A DNA stretch of 28,813 nucleotides from a virus. Below, in pieces: positions 14,339 through 23,370 of the stretch (position 1 is the stretch's first letter; each line of letters begins with the position of its first letter). The notes beneath the pieces are model-generated. The model searched no databases. It saw only the letters and a program-made list of their open reading frames with translations, and was not told the origin of the DNA. A program made the translations under genes and the position numbers. The stretch lies in the IMG/VR virus record IMGVR_UViG_3300020469_000188, positions 1 through 28,813 of that record. One strand, given 5' to 3'.

Positions 14339-17300
14339 ATGCCAAGGACTACGCCTGGATCAGGAGCCCTCTTAAAACCATCTTTCGATTCATTCTATGG
14401 AGTTAGTTCCATAAGTGTTTTGAATGGCGGAACAGGGTACGCAAAAACAGATCCACCTAAAATTATAATTGATGGAACATCAACTCCAGTAACAGAAGGA
14501 GTATTTTTCCCTGTAATAAGTGGTATTGGAACTATATCGGAAATTATTATATTTAAATCTGGATTAGGTTACTATCCAGTTTTTAGTACATCTTCATCTT
14601 CTGAGATTGCTGTGGAGAGGGGTGCTTTTGGTACACAAAGTGCTGGCCATGCTGCTGGAATTGCATATTCAGTGTTTTCTGGTGATTACAATATTGTTGA
14701 TGATAATATATTCTTTACTGATGCTCCTTACGGTAAATCTGGCCCTGTTGGATTAGAAACTGGATCATCATTCTCTGGTAGATTATTTTCTAGAAAATTA
14801 GATCCTTTTGATGAAAAAGATCAAAATGTAATTCTAGATGACATATCAGTAGACTTTACAGGAGTTGCTGGAACTCAATTCACTTTATCGGAAAATACTG
14901 GCGTTGTAACTTCACTTTATAACAGTGTCAATACAGGTGTAGACATAAACAATAATCCATTTATTTTAATTAATAATGTTGTTCAAACTCCAGGCCTTGA
15001 TTTTGAAATAGTAGATGCTACCACAAACAAAATCAATTTCTTAAGTGGAGTTCCAAGAGCGGGAAGAATAAGTAAAGTAGGACTTCAAACTGGATCTGGA
15101 TATTACTTACCTACCAAAGCTGCAGTAAGAGTCGGTGTAGGTACAACTGGTAGTCTAGAATTCATACAGATAGAAGGAAAAGGACAAGGATATAGAGAAA
15201 TACCAGAGATCTCAGTCAGAGCATCTCAAGGTTATGGTGCAAGTATTACTGCGTTTTTAGGAGAATCATCAACAACCAGTGTTTCTATATCAACTGTAAC
15301 TTACAATCATATTGCTGGTATCGCTACATTTAACACTGGTGGGGTTTCTCATGGATTTGAAATTGATGATAGAGTAAGAGTTACAGGTGCTGGATTTACA
15401 TTTACCCCAGTATCTGCTGCAAGAAATATTAATACATTTGGGTATAATTACATCTCAGGTATTGCAACCATCGGTGTAACTGGTGGACATTACATTGGTG
15501 TAGGAGAGAATCAAAGTAGAAGTTTATTGCTTCAGGGTATTCAGGTAAGTGATGGTATTTCGACTTACACATTAAGAGAGGATGCATATCCTATTACCGA
15601 AGTTATAGACAGTTTAAACGTGTTAGTCAATCTGGGTATAGGTACACAAGCCCTTTCATATGAGGGAGCTGGAACTGTTCGTGCTGGTGTAGATACAGCA
15701 ATAATGGAAGGTAGAAACGTAATAGGTTTTGATATTCTAGGAATAACTACAAACACAATAGAAACATTTATTGGTATATCCTCTTTTGCACATCAGTATG
15801 TTACTGGTGGTGTAATAAACCGAGCAGAAGCTGGTATTGTTACAAACTTTAGTATAGTTGAGGGAGGAACTGGTTTCTATAGACCGAGAACCATATCTTT
15901 CTTAGATCAAACTCCTTCAAATGGAATTACAACTATTACTGCTTTTGGAGATCAGGGAGGATCTAGTATAAACATATCTGGTGTAGATTATGAGTCATTC
16001 TCTGGTATTGCAACTATCACATCTGCAGCTTCTCATGGATTAACAACTTCGAGTGTTGTTAAATTAGCTGGCATTGCATTTAGTACTGGTATTGGAGATA
16101 TAACATTCCCATCAGATGCACAAAAATATTTCGGGGTTACAGGTGTCATAAGTGCAACAAACTTTACTATAAGTATCGGTGCTGCAATGACTACCACTGG
16201 TATCCATACTGCACAAGCTGGAGTGGGATCTTTTATACCATTTGAAGGTCATGGACTAGAAACTGATGATTATGTTCAAGCAACAGGTATCGCAGTCACA
16301 TTTACGAGTGCTCCAGCAGTTCAAGTTGGTGGTGTTGAGTATGATGAGAGATCTGGTATTGCAACCATTACAACAAGAAGGAATCATAATTTAACGGAAG
16401 ATGATTGTGTTGTTCTATCTGGTATTGCGTTTACTTGTGACTATGACCCTGCCCTAGGCGTTTCTAGTGCATTATATGATAATGTAACTGGAGTTCTAAC
16501 TGTAACGACTGCAGCACCTCACGGCTACAAGGTAGGTAAAGATGTAGTTATGTCTGGTCTTGCATTTACTTGTTCTTTAGATAATGGTGCATATCAACAT
16601 TATTATCCAAGAAGTAGGTCAACTGCATACGATACATCTCTTCCAATTACAGGTTATGCTGGAACTGCACTTTCAATAGATGTTGGTATATCTCGTGTTA
16701 AGAATCAATATATTCATAGATTTGAAGAAGCGATTGCTGGTGCTTTAGTTTATGGTGGTGATTATCCTCACCAATTCCTTCGTGCAGAAGACGGTGCGTT
16801 ACTAACTGGAGGGCCATATCTACATGAGTTCTATAGTGCAACTGCAACATCAACATTTGCTGGTGGAAACTACGCACACACTTATGTAAGTTCTAACGAG
16901 AAAACAATAAAAGTTGGTGGTGATTATGCACACACCTTTGTTCCTGCCAAAACAATTGCTGATTGTATCGATATAGTAGGGGGAGGAACGACTACACCTA
17001 CAAATGCCGATTACACACCTAGCACTGGTTCATTAATTCTAACAGTCAATAATCACGGATTATCAGGGCCTAGTCAACACTCAATCACAACTGCAAATTA
17101 TAACCCAATTGTGGGTGTTATGACTGTGACTGTTCCTAGTCATGGATTTGCAAATGGCGATCAAGTTAGAATTGCAGATAATTCTATCGGTTGGAAGTGC
17201 TCATTAGACGCATTTACATCAACAAAATACTATCCAAGATCAACAGATCCATTAAGTAATAATTGGGTTCCAATATCAAACAAGACAACTGATACTTTTG

Positions 17301-20300
17301 AAGTATTTGCTGGTATCACTACTAGACTAGATTATACAGTATCTGGAGCAGATTATACACCTTCTGTGGGTGTTATGACTATGAGTATTGGAACTCATGA
17401 TCTAACTGCTGGACAAAGTATCAAATTCAAAGATAGTTCATTAGGTTTTTCATGTACTGCTGACCAAAATACTGTAGTAAAATATTATCCAAGATCAAAA
17501 GATCCAACTTACAATACTGCCGTTCCAATCACAGGTGTAGCTGGAACTACTATTACAGTAAATGTAGGTATATCAACAATAGTCAAGTATAATATTAGAT
17601 TTGCTAGTTATACTCCAGCATCAGGTATAATGACTGTTTCTCTTGATAGATTACATGGTTTCCAGTCTGGAGAATCTATTAAATTTAAAAATGGTTCAGT
17701 TGCTTTCAAATGCGAACAAGATGGATTCCAAAGTAATCACTTTTATCCAAGACCAAGCGACCCATACTACGATAAACCAGTAACTCTTGTTAGTGCTGCT
17801 GGTACTGAATTTGTTGTTAACGTTGGTGCGACAGGTGGAGCAAATATGTACCAATTCTTACCGAACCAAGGTGTTGCGGTAGAGGGAGTTATTGCTGGTG
17901 GTGATTATCCATATACACTATCAGGTGTTGGAACTGATGCAGTTATTACTGGTGGTGGAGATTATACTCCTTACGTTTTTGTTTCTGCAAATACTAATGG
18001 ATTAGAAAGACCTTCAACAAAGGTGGGTATTGAAAAAGGTGCGTTGACATTCAAGTGCGCTAAAGATAACTATGCAACTGAACATGCTTATCCGAGATCT
18101 ACAGACCCTGCATATAATACTAATCTAGGAATTGTTTCTGCAACAACTAATACTTTTGAAGTAAGAGTTGGTGTTTCTACAATAGAAGAGAGATCAATAT
18201 CTACATCAACGTACAACCCTGCAACAGGTGAGTTTACGATGACTGTTGGTGCTGGACACTCATACATTAATGAGTCGGCTCATACAATTTCGACGGCAAC
18301 GTATAATGCTAGTACTGGTGTACTAGAACCAACCATTGCAAATCATGGTTTTGTTGCTGGTGAATATGTCAAGTTCGATAAAGAGTCAATTACATTCAAG
18401 TGTGATAAAGATGGATACACTGCCGACAAGGCATATCCTCGTGATTCTGATCCTTACTTAAACGAATGGCTATCAATCTATAATGTTGGTGTTAATACAT
18501 TCTCTGTATTTGTTGGTATATCCACTATTGTAAATGCACATTGGTTCCAGAGTGCAACTACTGGTGGTCTTAAGAAAGCCAGAGATACTGTTGGTATTAA
18601 TACTGCATCTATTAACTTTACATGTGCTAGAGATAATTATGCAACCGAACATGCTTATCCTCGTCCTGATGATCCAATCGGTGGCAATGTATCTGTTGGT
18701 ATCGGATCAACTTCTGCAACCACACTGACTATCAATGTAGGTGTATCTACAATAGTCAACTATGGTATCACTACTGCAGCCTACACTGCAAGTACAGGTA
18801 TCATGACTGTATTTTCAAACGTTCATGGTTTCAATGGTGCGATCAGTGATAAGATAATTGATTTTGCAACTTATGATGCTGGATCTGGTATCATGACTTG
18901 TACTGTTCCTACTCATGGTTTAGTAACTGGTAATAGAGTTCAATTTAAGAGAGATTCTATTAGATTCAGATGTATGATGGATCAAAGGAAGACTATTAAG
19001 AGTTATCCGAGAAGAAAAGATCCTTCCGATCAACAATGGTTATCGGTAACAACAGTAGACTTAGATAAGTTTAGTGTAAATGTAGGCACTTCTCCTCTCG
19101 TTTATCATAGTCCTACAGCTGGATCATTTGATCCGTTTACTGGATTAATGACAGTAACCATTGGATCACATACTCTTAAGAAAGGAACTTCCGTAAAACT
19201 TAAAACAAGAGGATTCAAATTTACATGTGCTTTAGATAATCATGCGACAAATCACTTCTACCCAAGGGCAAGTGGCATATCTGGCCCAGACCCTGCTTAC
19301 AATACTGCTGTTAAGATTACTGCTACAACAGATACTACAATTACTCTGGATGTAGGTAAATCATCTAATCAGACTGAACACATTTTTGTTTCTGCATCTG
19401 CTAACTCTGTTATCAGTGGCGGTAATTACCTCCATACATTTGAAAACGCAGAAATAGATGCACTGTTAATTGCTAGAGATACTCTTGGCCTTGCTACTGA
19501 TTCATATACATGGAGATGTTCTCAGGATAACTATGCAACAGACCACACATATCCAAGATCAACTGATCCAATACACAACATAGAAGTTGGTGTTGTAACT
19601 TCAACTACAGATACATTCACAATTAATGTTGGTATAACATCTAGAGTTAAGTTCAATGTAACTAACGCCACATATGATGCAAACAGTGGATTAGTAACTA
19701 TGACCACTGATACCTCTCATGGATTGTCAACCACAACCAGTATAGGTATAACAACGAATGGATTAGTTTATTCTTGTTCTATGGATCAATATTCATCCGA
19801 ACACGCATATCCTAGAACTACAGACCCAGCTCATAATACTGCTCTGTATCCTACTGCCGTAACCTCTAATAACGTAACTGTCAATGTTGGTGTTTCTACA
19901 AGAGTAGAGTACAATATCAATCATGCAGATTACAATGAATTAATTGGTATCATGACTGCGTATGTACCGACTGCTCATGGTATTACAACTGCTACTGGTG
20001 TTGGTAGAAACGTTAAGTTAAAAAATGAGTCAATTTACTTCTCATGTTCTCAAGATAACTACGCTACAAAACAATTATATCCAAAAGGAGGAGATCCTTA
20101 TTACAATGGATCTTTGATTACTAGAGTTCTCAGTAATACTCAAATTGAAACACAAGTAGGCCCATCTACCACACCTAGTTTCTATAACTCTGGTGGTAAG
20201 ATTCAAGGTGTCATTCTTGCTCCTAGACTTAATAATAATTCTGTTAGTGGAACTGACTTTGCTGCTGGTGGTACATTTGTTGATAAGATTATTAATAGTA

Positions 20301-23300
20301 AAACATATGTTGTTAATGTTGGTATTTCAACTGTGGATCACAATTATGCTAGAGGTGGTCTTTCACAACAAGGTAAGAGAATTGCATCTTCTATCGAACA
20401 AGGATTCTCTGGATTTAATGTAATTGAAAAAGTAGACAATGCAAGATTTAGAGTTGATGCTGGTTTGACAACTCAATTCTCTCTATACAAGAGAGGTGGC
20501 GAAGTTACTAAACCTGTATTTGTCGATGTTACTGCACCAGATTCATACTTTAACAGAGATTTAGAATACATCTCAGGTGCAACTGGCATAGGAACAAATT
20601 CTAAAGTAGATTTCCGTATCAATGTTGACGGTAATATTTCTGAGTTTAATGTTTTAGAAGAGGGAACAGCATACAAAGTTAATGATAGATTAACTGTTAC
20701 TGGTATTGCAACTGATCCTAGAGTAGGAGTTAATACTGAGTTCCAATTAGTTGTTGAAGAATTGGAAAGTGATACTTTCTCTGGATTCTATCCTGGCCAG
20801 TTTATATTGTTTGATGATATTTCGTCATTCTTTAATGGAAATCGTAAGAAGTTTACATTATCAGTCACAACTGCTGGAAACACTGAAATCTTAAGTCTTA
20901 AGACTTTGCCTGGTAGTGATATGGATATTACAAATAATATCTTTATCTACATTAATGATATTCTACAAACCCCACAATCATCATACACATATAAAGGTAG
21001 TAGAGTCATATTTACGGAAGCTCCAAAAGAAAATTCTAAATGTTCAGTATTCTACTTTAGGGGATCTAAACGAGATGTGGAAACAGTTGAACCAGCAACA
21101 ACATTGAAGCCTGGTGATGAGGTTCAAATAAAAGAAAATAGATTTACTATTGATGATATAGATCAATTTGAAAGAACTGGAAAACGAATAGTTGCATCTG
21201 ACATTTTAGAAACATTCACATACAACAGTATTGGAATCAATACTGCTCAAGATGCAGATAGACCACTAACTCTAGAAAAACAAAGACATGACCTAATTCT
21301 ATCTGGTGTACTAATTTCTAAGGCAAGACCTAGTTTGAAGAGTCGTGTTTTACCAACAACCAGAATAATTAAAAACGTTTCAAAGACTGATGAATCGATT
21401 TATGTAAGTAACGCTTTCCCAATATTCAGCGCCATTGATAAACTAGTTCAGTCTGAAAGGAATATTCAGATATTTGATGATACAGAAGTTTTACCAGGCA
21501 TCATAACATCTGTTGTCTCTACATCATCTAGTATTTCTTCTCTATCAATTGGATTTGGTGGTACAGGGTATACTAATATCACATCTCCAAATGTTGCTAT
21601 TTCAAGTGCATTAATCAAACGTAAAGATCCAATATCTGCATGGGAGTTCGATGCAATTACTGGTATTACATCTGCTATAGAATTTAAGGCACTAACTAAA
21701 GAAGAACCAATTATTGCTGTTGGTTCAAGTAGTTACTACATGAACACTAAGAGTGGATCATTCTGGGAGAGAGGTAGAATCGGATTTGGTGGAACTATAA
21801 CCTTTAATGGTGTTGGTGTGGGTTATAGTGCAACTTCTAGTGTATTTGCTATGGCCGTTGGTGATTATGGATCTATGGCAAGAGCAGTCTCTGTTGGTAA
21901 TAGTATGTCAACATGGTCTGCACTTGGATTATTTGAGAAGAGACAGATACCAGCTATCAATCAAACACTTACATTACCAAGTACATATACAGGTAATTTC
22001 CAAGATGTTATTTGGGAAAGAACCAGAAATACATGGGTTGCAGTTGGTGCTGCTGGATCTATATTTACTGCTGTAGGTATCACAACCGCAGCTGCATTTA
22101 GCCAATTCTCAGGAACACTACAAACCTTAAATTCTATTTGTTATGGACAGGAGGAATTTATTGCAGTTGGTAATGGTGGAGCTATTATTGCATCTAATGA
22201 TGGTACAGGTTGGGGAGATAAAGTAAGTAACACAAACTTTGATTTAAATGATGTAATATATGATGGTAATAGATTTATTGTTGTAGGAGACAGTGGTACT
22301 ATTGGTATTTCAACCGATAAGAACTTCTGGCAACCTTGGAGTCAACAGTTACCAGCGGGAACAATTCACCCTGCAACATTTGACTTTAAAACAATTAAGT
22401 TTGTTGATAATATCTACATTGGAATCAGTACAGTCGGTGAATTATATTACTCATTTGATTTGGCTAACTGGAATAAGAGAGTTATAGACCATAGTAATGA
22501 GATTCGTGACATTGTAGACACACCATTTGGTGATTTTGCAAGTCGTAGAATTATTGCTGTTGGTTCTGGAACTACTACATTCTATGCAGACCCTGTTATT
22601 AACAGAGCAACTGCTACTGCATCTGTAACTGCTGGTGTAATTACATCTGCAACTGTAACAGATGGTGGATTTGGTTATGAAGTCGGTAGTTCTCCACCAG
22701 TTCTAGTTGAAACCGACAAGACTACAAAGGAAGATGTGTTATCAATTGATGCGGAAGGTGACTTTGGAGACATAGTAGGAATAAATACTTGGTTGCCAGG
22801 AACTGCTGATAGACTTCCTCAATTAGCATTTACATTAAAATCACAATTTAATGATAATACCAACCTAGGTTATGGGTATTCTTCTCTCAACGCTCTTGGA
22901 GTTAACTTCAGTGGACTTGAGAAGGGAGACTTCTTTACCATATACGATAGTTCATTAGTTGTTGGACACGCTTTAACAGGCATTACAACGTCAAGTGGTT
23001 CTAATGTTTCTGTGGGTATGGTAACTTCTGGTGATTATCTTGGTGGTGTGTTTAGAGTAGAACAAGTTACTGCTGGAGATGCAACATCGGGATTGACAAC
23101 TGTAACATGTGCCTTCTTACCAGGCCCAGTGACATATGGTAATAACACAATCCAAGTTGGACTTGCCGTAACATCAGATACGGATACCTTCTGGGGTAAA
23201 TATAGTTGGGGTAAATTCTATGGATATCAGAACCGTGCTTCTGGAAATCCCCAAGAATTTTTCGTCAATTCAAACAATGGTTTAACAGGAATATCTACTG

Positions 23301-23335
23301 CTCCAGTAGTTTCCAGAAAGAAGCCATTAACTTAA
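14339..23335 (+). CDS. Giant modular virion protein, 2998 residues
   Basis: The start is supported by GAGGG (14324-14328) ten bases before the ATG, overlapping the previous stop. Rough architecture: residues 1-530 GxGY beta modules and an ILINNVVQTPG segment; 330-760 four HG/GIAFTC half-modules; 745-1941 a twelve-copy C-x2-D...YPR array; 793-867 an 18-residue His/Gly tract within the array; 2180-2420 a long module with IYINDILQTP and IFTEAPKENS-like text; 2455-2754 a probable seven-repeat beta-propeller; then a final GxGY module and the end. There is no signal peptide, coiled coil or enzyme motif. Its place between gp7-like and gp8 genes implies a late virion protein of the baseplate periphery or fibres. 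No T4 homologue is recognised; a gp9/gp10-like or fibre role is possible but unproven. The frame is intact. Confidence 0.65.
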   Translation: MPRTTPGSGALLKPSFDSFYGVSSISVLNGGTGYAKTDPPKIIIDGTSTPVTEGVFFPVISGIGTISEIIIFKSGLGYYPVFSTSSSSEIAVERGAFGTQSAGHAAGIAYSVFSGDYNIVDDNIFFTDAPYGKSGPVGLETGSSFSGRLFSRKLDPFDEKDQNVILDDISVDFTGVAGTQFTLSENTGVVTSLYNSVNTGVDINNNPFILINNVVQTPGLDFEIVDATTNKINFLSGVPRAGRISKVGLQTGSGYYLPTKAAVRVGVGTTGSLEFIQIEGKGQGYREIPEISVRASQGYGASITAFLGESSTTSVSISTVTYNHIAGIATFNTGGVSHGFEIDDRVRVTGAGFTFTPVSAARNINTFGYNYISGIATIGVTGGHYIGVGENQSRSLLLQGIQVSDGISTYTLREDAYPITEVIDSLNVLVNLGIGTQALSYEGAGTVRAGVDTAIMEGRNVIGFDILGITTNTIETFIGISSFAHQYVTGGVINRAEAGIVTNFSIVEGGTGFYRPRTISFLDQTPSNGITTITAFGDQGGSSINISGVDYESFSGIATITSAASHGLTTSSVVKLAGIAFSTGIGDITFPSDAQKYFGVTGVISATNFTISIGAAMTTTGIHTAQAGVGSFIPFEGHGLETDDYVQATGIAVTFTSAPAVQVGGVEYDERSGIATITTRRNHNLTEDDCVVLSGIAFTCDYDPALGVSSALYDNVTGVLTVTTAAPHGYKVGKDVVMSGLAFTCSLDNGAYQHYYPRSRSTAYDTSLPITGYAGTALSIDVGISRVKNQYIHRFEEAIAGALVYGGDYPHQFLRAEDGALLTGGPYLHEFYSATATSTFAGGNYAHTYVSSNEKTIKVGGDYAHTFVPAKTIADCIDIVGGGTTTPTNADYTPSTGSLILTVNNHGLSGPSQHSITTANYNPIVGVMTVTVPSHGFANGDQVRIADNSIGWKCSLDAFTSTKYYPRSTDPLSNNWVPISNKTTDTFEVFAGITTRLDYTVSGADYTPSVGVMTMSIGTHDLTAGQSIKFKDSSLGFSCTADQNTVVKYYPRSKDPTYNTAVPITGVAGTTITVNVGISTIVKYNIRFASYTPASGIMTVSLDRLHGFQSGESIKFKNGSVAFKCEQDGFQSNHFYPRPSDPYYDKPVTLVSAAGTEFVVNVGATGGANMYQFLPNQGVAVEGVIAGGDYPYTLSGVGTDAVITGGGDYTPYVFVSANTNGLERPSTKVGIEKGALTFKCAKDNYATEHAYPRSTDPAYNTNLGIVSATTNTFEVRVGVSTIEERSISTSTYNPATGEFTMTVGAGHSYINESAHTISTATYNASTGVLEPTIANHGFVAGEYVKFDKESITFKCDKDGYTADKAYPRDSDPYLNEWLSIYNVGVNTFSVFVGISTIVNAHWFQSATTGGLKKARDTVGINTASINFTCARDNYATEHAYPRPDDPIGGNVSVGIGSTSATTLTINVGVSTIVNYGITTAAYTASTGIMTVFSNVHGFNGAISDKIIDFATYDAGSGIMTCTVPTHGLVTGNRVQFKRDSIRFRCMMDQRKTIKSYPRRKDPSDQQWLSVTTVDLDKFSVNVGTSPLVYHSPTAGSFDPFTGLMTVTIGSHTLKKGTSVKLKTRGFKFTCALDNHATNHFYPRASGISGPDPAYNTAVKITATTDTTITLDVGKSSNQTEHIFVSASANSVISGGNYLHTFENAEIDALLIARDTLGLATDSYTWRCSQDNYATDHTYPRSTDPIHNIEVGVVTSTTDTFTINVGITSRVKFNVTNATYDANSGLVTMTTDTSHGLSTTTSIGITTNGLVYSCSMDQYSSEHAYPRTTDPAHNTALYPTAVTSNNVTVNVGVSTRVEYNINHADYNELIGIMTAYVPTAHGITTATGVGRNVKLKNESIYFSCSQDNYATKQLYPKGGDPYYNGSLITRVLSNTQIETQVGPSTTPSFYNSGGKIQGVILAPRLNNNSVSGTDFAAGGTFVDKIINSKTYVVNVGISTVDHNYARGGLSQQGKRIASSIEQGFSGFNVIEKVDNARFRVDAGLTTQFSLYKRGGEVTKPVFVDVTAPDSYFNRDLEYISGATGIGTNSKVDFRINVDGNISEFNVLEEGTAYKVNDRLTVTGIATDPRVGVNTEFQLVVEELESDTFSGFYPGQFILFDDISSFFNGNRKKFTLSVTTAGNTEILSLKTLPGSDMDITNNIFIYINDILQTPQSSYTYKGSRVIFTEAPKENSKCSVFYFRGSKRDVETVEPATTLKPGDEVQIKENRFTIDDIDQFERTGKRIVASDILETFTYNSIGINTAQDADRPLTLEKQRHDLILSGVLISKARPSLKSRVLPTTRIIKNVSKTDESIYVSNAFPIFSAIDKLVQSERNIQIFDDTEVLPGIITSVVSTSSSISSLSIGFGGTGYTNITSPNVAISSALIKRKDPISAWEFDAITGITSAIEFKALTKEEPIIAVGSSSYYMNTKSGSFWERGRIGFGGTITFNGVGVGYSATSSVFAMAVGDYGSMARAVSVGNSMSTWSALGLFEKRQIPAINQTLTLPSTYTGNFQDVIWERTRNTWVAVGAAGSIFTAVGITTAAAFSQFSGTLQTLNSICYGQEEFIAVGNGGAIIASNDGTGWGDKVSNTNFDLNDVIYDGNRFIVVGDSGTIGISTDKNFWQPWSQQLPAGTIHPATFDFKTIKFVDNIYIGISTVGELYYSFDLANWNKRVIDHSNEIRDIVDTPFGDFASRRIIAVGSGTTTFYADPVINRATATASVTAGVITSATVTDGGFGYEVGSSPPVLVETDKTTKEDVLSIDAEGDFGDIVGINTWLPGTADRLPQLAFTLKSQFNDNTNLGYGYSSLNALGVNFSGLEKGDFFTIYDSSLVVGHALTGITTSSGSNVSVGMVTSGDYLGGVFRVEQVTAGDATSGLTTVTCAFLPGPVTYGNNTIQVGLAVTSDTDTFWGKYSWGKFYGYQNRASGNPQEFFVNSNNGLTGISTAPVVSRKKPLT
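16571..20161 (+). repeat. Twelve-copy C-x2-D...YPR protein repeat array
   Basis: Twelve copies share C-x2-D-x5-[HKQ]-x-Y-P-[RK], usually followed two or three residues later by DP and often YNT. YPR (or YPK) codons begin near 16601, 17228, 17483, 17741, 18086, 18431, 18653, 19001, 19256, 19547, 19805 and 20075. The usual spacing is about 255-258 or 345 bases (85 or 115 residues). Each unit opens with Y-x3-[TS]G-x-[MV]-T-[VM]-T...HG and closes with VxVGxST. Cys, Asp, Tyr and Pro are invariant in all twelve copies, and position 10 is His in seven, Lys in four and Gln in one. Confidence 0.85.
16715..16939 (+). repeat. Exact 18-residue (54-base) GGxYxHx[FY] tandem tract
   Basis: Five His codons occur at an exact period of 18 residues: HRF, HQF, HEF, HTY and HTF, at residues 793, 811, 829, 847 and 865. 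Four of them are preceded by GG-x-Y-x (GGDYP, GGPYL, GGNYA, GGDYA). A further pair with the same 18-residue period lies at residues 1681 and 1699 (HIF, then GGNYLHTF; 19379-19435), and looser copies occur near 17880-17990. Repeat-to-repeat DNA identity is low, so the period is kept by selection on the protein. Confidence 0.85.
21701..22600 (+). other. Probable seven-repeat beta-propeller domain
   Basis: Residues about 2455-2754 contain seven AVG-like blades: IIAVGSSSYYMNTKSGSFW, FAMAVGDYGSMARAVSVG, WVAVGAAGSIFTAVG, FIAVGNGGAIIASNDGTGW, FIVVGDSGTIGISTDKNFW, YIGISTVGELYYSFDLANW and RIIAVGSGTTTFYA. The 'S-x-D-x3-W' endings resemble BNR/Asp-box or Ycf48-type blades (family knowledge). A propeller here would suit protein or glycan binding. 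T4 gp7 also has a propeller-like domain, as I recall. Confidence 0.65.
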
Positions 23336-23338
23336 CCA

Positions 23339-23345
23339 CTAAATA
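23339..23345 (+). promoter_or_regulatory. Late promoter box (CTAAATA) before gp8
   Basis: CTAAATA, identical to the box at 1773-1779, lies three bases after the stop of the giant gene and 25 bases before the gp8 ATG. It would give gp8 and the following gene their own late transcript. Confidence 0.65.
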
Positions 23346-23349
23346 AAAC

Positions 23350-23367
23350 AAAAAGACTAGTTTTTTT
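23350..23367 (+). repeat. A/T dyad after the late promoter of gp8
   Basis: AAAAAG, ACTAGT and TTTTTT form an inverted repeat of nine pairs with one G-T pair, centred on the palindrome ACTAGT. It sits between the late-promoter box and the gp8 ATG at 23371, as the dyad at 13286-13297 does before its gene. It could be a start-site or leader element, or a weak terminator for the upstream transcript since T residues trail it. Confidence 0.5.
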
Positions 23368-23370
23368 AAA

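Noticed and set aside
16715-16939. Regular 54-base spacing considered as a CRISPR array or DNA satellite
   Set aside because: The copies differ too much in DNA and the period is preserved as protein residues (GGxYxHxF), so it is a protein repeat.
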